Assembly (NCBI RefSeq): GCF_024256385.1
Contig: NZ_JAMLFW010000002.1
Span: 1,674,001-1,738,000, forward strand
DNA length: 64,000 bases
Source of the DNA: Anatilimnocola floriformis
Lineage (GTDB): Bacteria; Planctomycetota; Planctomycetia; Pirellulales; Pirellulaceae
Reading direction: 5' to 3'
In this document: positions 60,408 through 64,000 of the stretch, piece by piece
How the letters are laid out: every line of letters starts with the position of its first letter
How positions within the stretch are numbered: the stretch's first letter is position 1
Made by a program: the position numbers and the translations under genes
Notes under the pieces: model-generated
Told to the model about the DNA's origin: nothing
What the model saw: the letters and a program-made list of their open reading frames with translations, nothing else
Database searches by the model: none

Positions 60408-61115
60408 ATGGCCCAGGCAAAGTCGGACTTTTTTGTTTTCGTCGAGCAGGTCGTCGCCGCGGAACTCGGCGAAGTCTCTCGGCGATTGAAGGTAAGTCCT
60501 GCGCTGGCGACGGCCGTGGCCGATGTCGGCGCCTCGCGGCAGGAACCGGCCGATTATTTTTTCGCGGAGATCGCTCATTACTTCTACGCGGGCGATACCG
60601 CGCTCCATATGGCCGCGGCTGCCTTTCGGCCGTCGATCGCCAAGCTTCTCGTGAAGCACGGAGCCAATTGCCGGGCAAAGAATCGTCGCGGGGCCGAACC
60701 GCTGCACTACGCTGCCGACACCAACCATTGGCAACCGGCTGCCCAAGCCGAGACGATCGAATACTTGCTCTCAGTCGGCGCCGATCCGAATGCGCTCGAC
60801 AAGTCAGGCGTGAGTCCTTTGCATCGCGCGGTGCGCACGCGTTCACTCCCCGCCGTCCGCGCACTGCTCGATGGCGGCGCTGATGCCCGCCTGGCCAACA
60901 AAGCCGGTTCCACGCCGCTGCACCTCGCCGTGCAATCCACCGGTCGCGCCGGCGGCGGCACCGATCTCGCCCGCGAACAGCAAGCCGGCATCATCACGCT
61001 GCTGCTCGAACGGGGCGCGAAACTGACCGACAAAGACGGCCGCGGCAAACAAGTTCGCCAAGCGGCGACTAGCGAGTGGACGCGATCGCTGCTGAGTAGT
61101 GCAGCCAGTGAGTGA
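60408..61115 (+). CDS. Ankyrin repeat protein
   Basis: ATG 60408 begins MAQAKSDFFVFVEQVVAAEL; the longer frame overlaps folA on the other strand. The 235-residue product carries about four ankyrin repeats (GDTALHMAAAAFRPSIAKLLVKHGANCRAKNRRGAEPLHYAA, GADPNALDKSGVSPLHRAV, GGADARLANKAGSTPLHLAV, RGAKLTDKDGRG). These mediate protein contacts. The N-terminal 60 residues are helical and not ankyrin. The partner is unknown. Confidence 0.88.
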   Translation: MAQAKSDFFVFVEQVVAAELGEVSRRLKVSPALATAVADVGASRQEPADYFFAEIAHYFYAGDTALHMAAAAFRPSIAKLLVKHGANCRAKNRRGAEPLHYAADTNHWQPAAQAETIEYLLSVGADPNALDKSGVSPLHRAVRTRSLPAVRALLDGGADARLANKAGSTPLHLAVQSTGRAGGGTDLAREQQAGIITLLLERGAKLTDKDGRGKQVRQAATSEWTRSLLSSAASE

Positions 61116-61162
61116 AATCCGCGACAAGATTTGGCAGTCAGCAGCGAATCACCAGCACAACT

Positions 61163-62524
61163 ATGAATTCGCCTGAATCTGCCGATCTCCCCACCTCCCT
61201 ATCGCAGCGTCTCCAGCCGCGCTACACACTGCGCACGCTCTTGCTGATCATGACCGCGATCGGCGTGTTCTTGGGCGCATGGAACGCACCAAACTGCCTC
61301 TGGAGCGATGCCTGGCGAGCGGCTGTCACGTTTCTCGTCGTCTGTGGTCTCGCCGAACAAGCGCGCGATTGGTGGCGAGCCGATAGAACGCTGAGTCGTG
61401 CGCGGCGGAACTGGGAGATTGGCTGGCGCTGCGCGGTTGCCTTGAGTTTGATCTTTTTTGCCGGTGAGAAAATCTGCGAGCGGGTGTACCAAGACTGGTT
61501 TGGTGAATTGGAGTTCTTTTTCTTCTTTCAGAACAACACGACCTGCGGTTGGTTGCTCACACTCTTGATCGCAATCTCAGCAGCACCCGCAACCGAAGTT
61601 CAGGCCACGGAAATTCGCGCGGATCGGCGACAGAGGCTCGTTTATTCATCGCTGGCGATTCTCGCCGCGCTGATCCCTGTCTACTTCACCGTAGGAGACA
61701 TGGGGCTATTGGAATATCTCGTCGCCGTCGCGATTACCGGCGTGCAGCACAACCGCCCAACGCATTGGGGCGGCCAGGCCTTTCCGCTTCAATCGCCAAA
61801 CACTCAGGAGTGGGGCACATTTCACGTGATCGGCTATGTGGCGGTTCTCCTGCTGGCAACATGCTGGGTGGCAGGCTGGCTGGTTTTGAAGACTCAACAT
61901 CGCGCCAGTCGTTGGTTTCTCGTCGCCTTATGGATCGCGCTGATCGGCGGATTGATTTATCTCAATCTCCAAGCCGATTCCCTGATGTGGCAAATCTATC
62001 CCCATCGCCAATCAAAATTGTTCGTTCCTTATTACATCGGTAATTTACTGTTGATCGTTGCGGTTTTCACTGCGGCAGCCGTCGTCTTCCTGTTGCGCGA
62101 CTCGGGGCCGCGACCCGCGGCGGAATCGGAAATTTCACCGTTACTCCCCTTCGGCAGCTATTGGCACGAACGTCCGATTCCTCTGCTCCTCACCTTGGTG
62201 ATTGCCGCCCTGCCGATCGTTGGCGTGTTTGTTCAACTGACGCAAAGCCATTTTCGTTTTGGGAGTTCTCTCTGGAACTTCGCACGCGGCCTGATGGAGA
62301 TGCTGACGATGCCCATAGTGCTCCTCTCGATCGCCTGCGTGGCGCGAATCGCTCAAAACCTGTGGCGTTTACGTTGCCCACTCGCAGCCCGACAGCGGCC
62401 GGCGATCGCTGCCCGCTTGCCGGTGCTCCATGCGGGACTGCTCGCCCTGGCCATCGTCGCGCAAGTTTTCGTTACGCTCTTTACACTTTATTGGACCAGT
62501 GCGGCAATTGTTTCGGGTTGGTGA
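61163..62524 (+). CDS. Polytopic membrane protein, unknown function
   Basis: ATG 61163 gives 453 residues, with about nine to ten transmembrane segments. It begins with LQPRYTLRTLLLIMTAIGVFLGAW, the RYTLRTLLL-type opening widespread in planctomycete membrane proteins. No transporter or enzyme motif is seen. It follows the ankyrin gene by 47 bp on the same strand and precedes the pseudouridine synthase by 42 bp. Confidence 0.75.
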   Translation: MNSPESADLPTSLSQRLQPRYTLRTLLLIMTAIGVFLGAWNAPNCLWSDAWRAAVTFLVVCGLAEQARDWWRADRTLSRARRNWEIGWRCAVALSLIFFAGEKICERVYQDWFGELEFFFFFQNNTTCGWLLTLLIAISAAPATEVQATEIRADRRQRLVYSSLAILAALIPVYFTVGDMGLLEYLVAVAITGVQHNRPTHWGGQAFPLQSPNTQEWGTFHVIGYVAVLLLATCWVAGWLVLKTQHRASRWFLVALWIALIGGLIYLNLQADSLMWQIYPHRQSKLFVPYYIGNLLLIVAVFTAAAVVFLLRDSGPRPAAESEISPLLPFGSYWHERPIPLLLTLVIAALPIVGVFVQLTQSHFRFGSSLWNFARGLMEMLTMPIVLLSIACVARIAQNLWRLRCPLAARQRPAIAARLPVLHAGLLALAIVAQVFVTLFTLYWTSAAIVSGW

Positions 62525-62566
62525 CCTCCATTAGGCATCTCGGCAGGCTTTGAATAGAATCAAGCC

Positions 62567-63568
62567 ATGCCAGCCACCGTGAAACATCTCGATATTGACG
62601 AAGCTTCTCCTTTTGTAGGCGATCGCGCCGATCGTGCGGTGCAGACGCTCTGCGGCTTGTCGCGTTCGCAGATCAACGGCCTGTTTGATCATCAGTGCGT
62701 GAAAGTCAACGGCTTGCCGTGCCCGGAAGCGGCGCGGCGACTGATGGCCGGCGATCGGATCGAGCTGACGTATCACGCCAGTCAGCGGTACCATCCGATC
62801 AACAAGCCGCGGCAGAACCTGGGCTTTGAGATTGTCTATGAAGACAAGCAGGTGATTGTCGTCAACAAGCCGGCCCACCTCCTCACCGTGCCGACTAAGA
62901 AGGGCGAAACCAACACGTTGCTCGACAAAGTGAGCGAGTATGTCCGCCACGTCAAACACGTGCGAGCGGCGTTCAACGCGCATCGGCTCGACCGCGGCGT
63001 TTCCGGCCTACTCGCGTTCGGCAAGAGCTTGGAAATCTCGCAAGCCATTCGCGATCAGTTCGCGCTGCACAAGCCCGAGCGCGAATATGCTGCCATTGTC
63101 GCCGGCCATCTGAAACGGAAGGAAGGGACGATCCGTAGCTTGCTCGCTACCGATCGTGATCTCAATCGCTTCTCGACCGACGACGAAGAAGTGGGCCAAC
63201 TGGCGATCACGCACTTCAAACTCGCCGAGCCGCTGCTCGATACGTCGTTGATCACCATCTGGCTCGAAACCGGCCGGCGGAATCAGATTCGCGTTCACTT
63301 TGCCGAAGAAGGGAATCCTGTCCTCGGCGATCCGCGTTACTTGCCCGATCTGGCCGAGCACCGTCATTGGCCCGCGTCACGCATCGCGCTGCATGCTCGC
63401 AAGCTGGCCTTCGAACATCCGGAGACCGGCGAACTGCTGAAGTTCGAACTGCCGCTGCCGGAAGAGATGGTGCGGTTTATCAATGGTCAGCGAGCGAAGA
63501 AGGAAGCGGGGGCGGCGGACGGAGGCGAGAGGCGGGAGACGAGAGACGGGGGGAAGAGGCGGAAGTAG
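62567..63568 (+). CDS. RluA family pseudouridine synthase with a repeat-derived tail
   Basis: The 333-residue protein has an S4-like RNA-binding domain (20-70) and the RluA catalytic core: VIVVNKPAHLLTVPT, AHRLDRGVSGLLAFGK with catalytic Asp142, LETGRRNQIRVHFAEEGNPVLGDPRY. It isomerises uridine in rRNA or tRNA; the target base is not deducible. The last 20 residues (GAADGGERRETRDGGKRRK) are encoded by the same GA-rich repeat found at 442-482, so the tail is probably a late extension. Confidence 0.9.
   Translation: MPATVKHLDIDEASPFVGDRADRAVQTLCGLSRSQINGLFDHQCVKVNGLPCPEAARRLMAGDRIELTYHASQRYHPINKPRQNLGFEIVYEDKQVIVVNKPAHLLTVPTKKGETNTLLDKVSEYVRHVKHVRAAFNAHRLDRGVSGLLAFGKSLEISQAIRDQFALHKPEREYAAIVAGHLKRKEGTIRSLLATDRDLNRFSTDDEEVGQLAITHFKLAEPLLDTSLITIWLETGRRNQIRVHFAEEGNPVLGDPRYLPDLAEHRHWPASRIALHARKLAFEHPETGELLKFELPLPEEMVRFINGQRAKKEAGAADGGERRETRDGGKRRK
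63517..63566. repeat. GA-rich repeat inside the end of the RluA-family gene
   Basis: GAGAGGCGGGAGACGAGAGA and neighbours match the tract at 442-482, sharing GGCGGGAGACGAG exactly. Here the repeat is read as protein. Confidence 0.6.
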
Positions 63569-63577
63569 CAGCGGAGT

Positions 63578-64000
63578 CTATTCCACCACTGGCAACCAGA
63601 TGCGGAATTGCGCGCCGTGGCTGCCGTCGGTATTTGCTTGTGGGTTGCGGGCGGCGCTGATGGTTCCTTGATGGGCTTCGACCGTGCCGCGGCAGATGGG
63701 CAGGCCCATGCCGCTGCCGTTTTCCTTGGTGGTGAAGTAGGGCTCGAAGAGTCGCTCGGCTACTTCCGGTTCCAAGCCCGGGCCAGTGTCAGTGACCGAA
63801 AGTCCCACGCCGGCGCCTTCGCGGTAAGTGCTCACTAAAATCTGCCGTTCGTCGGCGGGCGCTTCATCCATGGCTTCGGCACTGTTGCGAACCAGGTTGA
63901 CGATCACCTGCTCGATGAGCGTGCGGTCGGCGAGGATCTGCGGCAGCGGCTCGGTCAGTTCGTAGCGAATGGTGGCTTCATGGCCTCGAGCGGCGACTTC
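63578..64000 (-). CDS. Sensor histidine kinase, C-terminal ATPase end only
   Basis: The frame runs off the right edge, so only the last 140 residues are visible. They contain QVIVNLVRNSAEAMDEAP (N box), VTDTGPGLEPEVAERLFEPYFTTKENGSGMGLPICR (G1 and G2 boxes) and a closing GAQFRIWLPVVE strand. This is a HATPase_c of the two-component kinase class, most like FixL/NtrB-type kinases with the NSAEAM N box. The sensory and HisKA domains lie outside the window. Confidence 0.9.
   Translation of the reverse strand, partial: EVAARGHEATIRYELTEPLPQILADRTLIEQVIVNLVRNSAEAMDEAPADERQILVSTYREGAGVGLSVTDTGPGLEPEVAERLFEPYFTTKENGSGMGLPICRGTVEAHQGTISAARNPQANTDGSHGAQFRIWLPVVE

Noticed and set aside
1-64000. CRISPR arrays, tRNA or rRNA genes, phage or insertion sequences
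   Set aside because: No direct repeat-spacer pattern, cloverleaf, or transposase/integrase gene was recognised; the repeats seen are short palindromic elements.

Overview
The window looks like chromosome from a GC-rich planctomycete of the Pirellulales type. The evidence is a set of families typical of that phylum: two type-IV-pilin-like DUF1559 proteins, a Tat-exported DUF1501 protein, two very large PVC-type proteins with a CxxCH haem site, 3-keto-disaccharide hydrolase-like DUF1080 proteins, a DUF6807 (PmoA-like) protein, an SUI1/eIF1-like factor, and a secreted lyase with an N-terminal LE-R type motif. No phage, transposase, CRISPR array, rRNA or recognisable tRNA was seen. The DNA reads as core or housekeeping chromosome with many short palindromic intergenic repeats.

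Layout. 1-3.8 kb: end of a DUF1080 protein, then a minus-strand group of two DUF697-type GTPases (one membrane-anchored, one soluble) and a small Imm35-like protein. 4.0-7.6 kb: an LplT-Aas fusion for lysophospholipid uptake and re-acylation. 7.6-16.3 kb: small membrane and lipoproteins, a DUF1559 protein, a half-size EamA transporter, a secreted amidohydrolase, a secreted EEP-type phosphoesterase/nuclease, an S9 peptidase and a 600-bp gene-poor stretch bracketed by palindromes. 16.3-28.1 kb: PVC cytochrome protein, Uma2-type nuclease, Lon-N domain protein, nitroreductase, BioF, ribosomal protein L33, RecJ, and a second DUF1559/lipoprotein pair. 28.1-35.3 kb: Gfo/Idh/MocA oxidoreductase next to DUF1080, a MarR regulator, DUF1501, and a PpiD/SurA-like anchored chaperone with a long Lys/Pro/Glu/Ala insert. 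35.5-43.4 kb: hybrid histidine kinase, then a tightly overlapping plus-strand run of PVC cytochrome, beta-helix protein and SUI1 factor. 43.4-53.5 kb: mostly exported or small proteins (alpha/beta hydrolase-like, lipoprotein, FIST sensor, Spy-like, DUF6807, TauE/SafE transporter, zinc-ribbon protein overlapping a carboxylesterase). 53.6-64 kb: a FecR/anti-sigma-like membrane protein, a PL8 polysaccharide lyase with RTX repeats, NTF2-like protein, FolA, ankyrin protein, membrane protein, RluA-family pseudouridine synthase and the end of a sensor kinase.

How the genes fit together. Much of the content suits a heterotroph living on complex, possibly sulfated, polysaccharides: PL8 lyase, beta-helix protein, DUF1080 with Gfo/Idh/MocA (families linked to 3-keto-sugar chemistry), PVC cytochrome proteins and DUF6807. 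The other genes are housekeeping (recJ, rpmG, bioF, folA, RluA family) or signalling (hybrid kinase, FIST, MarR).

No new multi-gene defence or metabolic system could be demonstrated. The least explained signal is in the non-coding DNA. At least eight families of palindromic elements lie between genes, many directly against stop codons. One family has an identical 11-nt loop on stems of different sequence that still pair, as expected if the folded form is selected.
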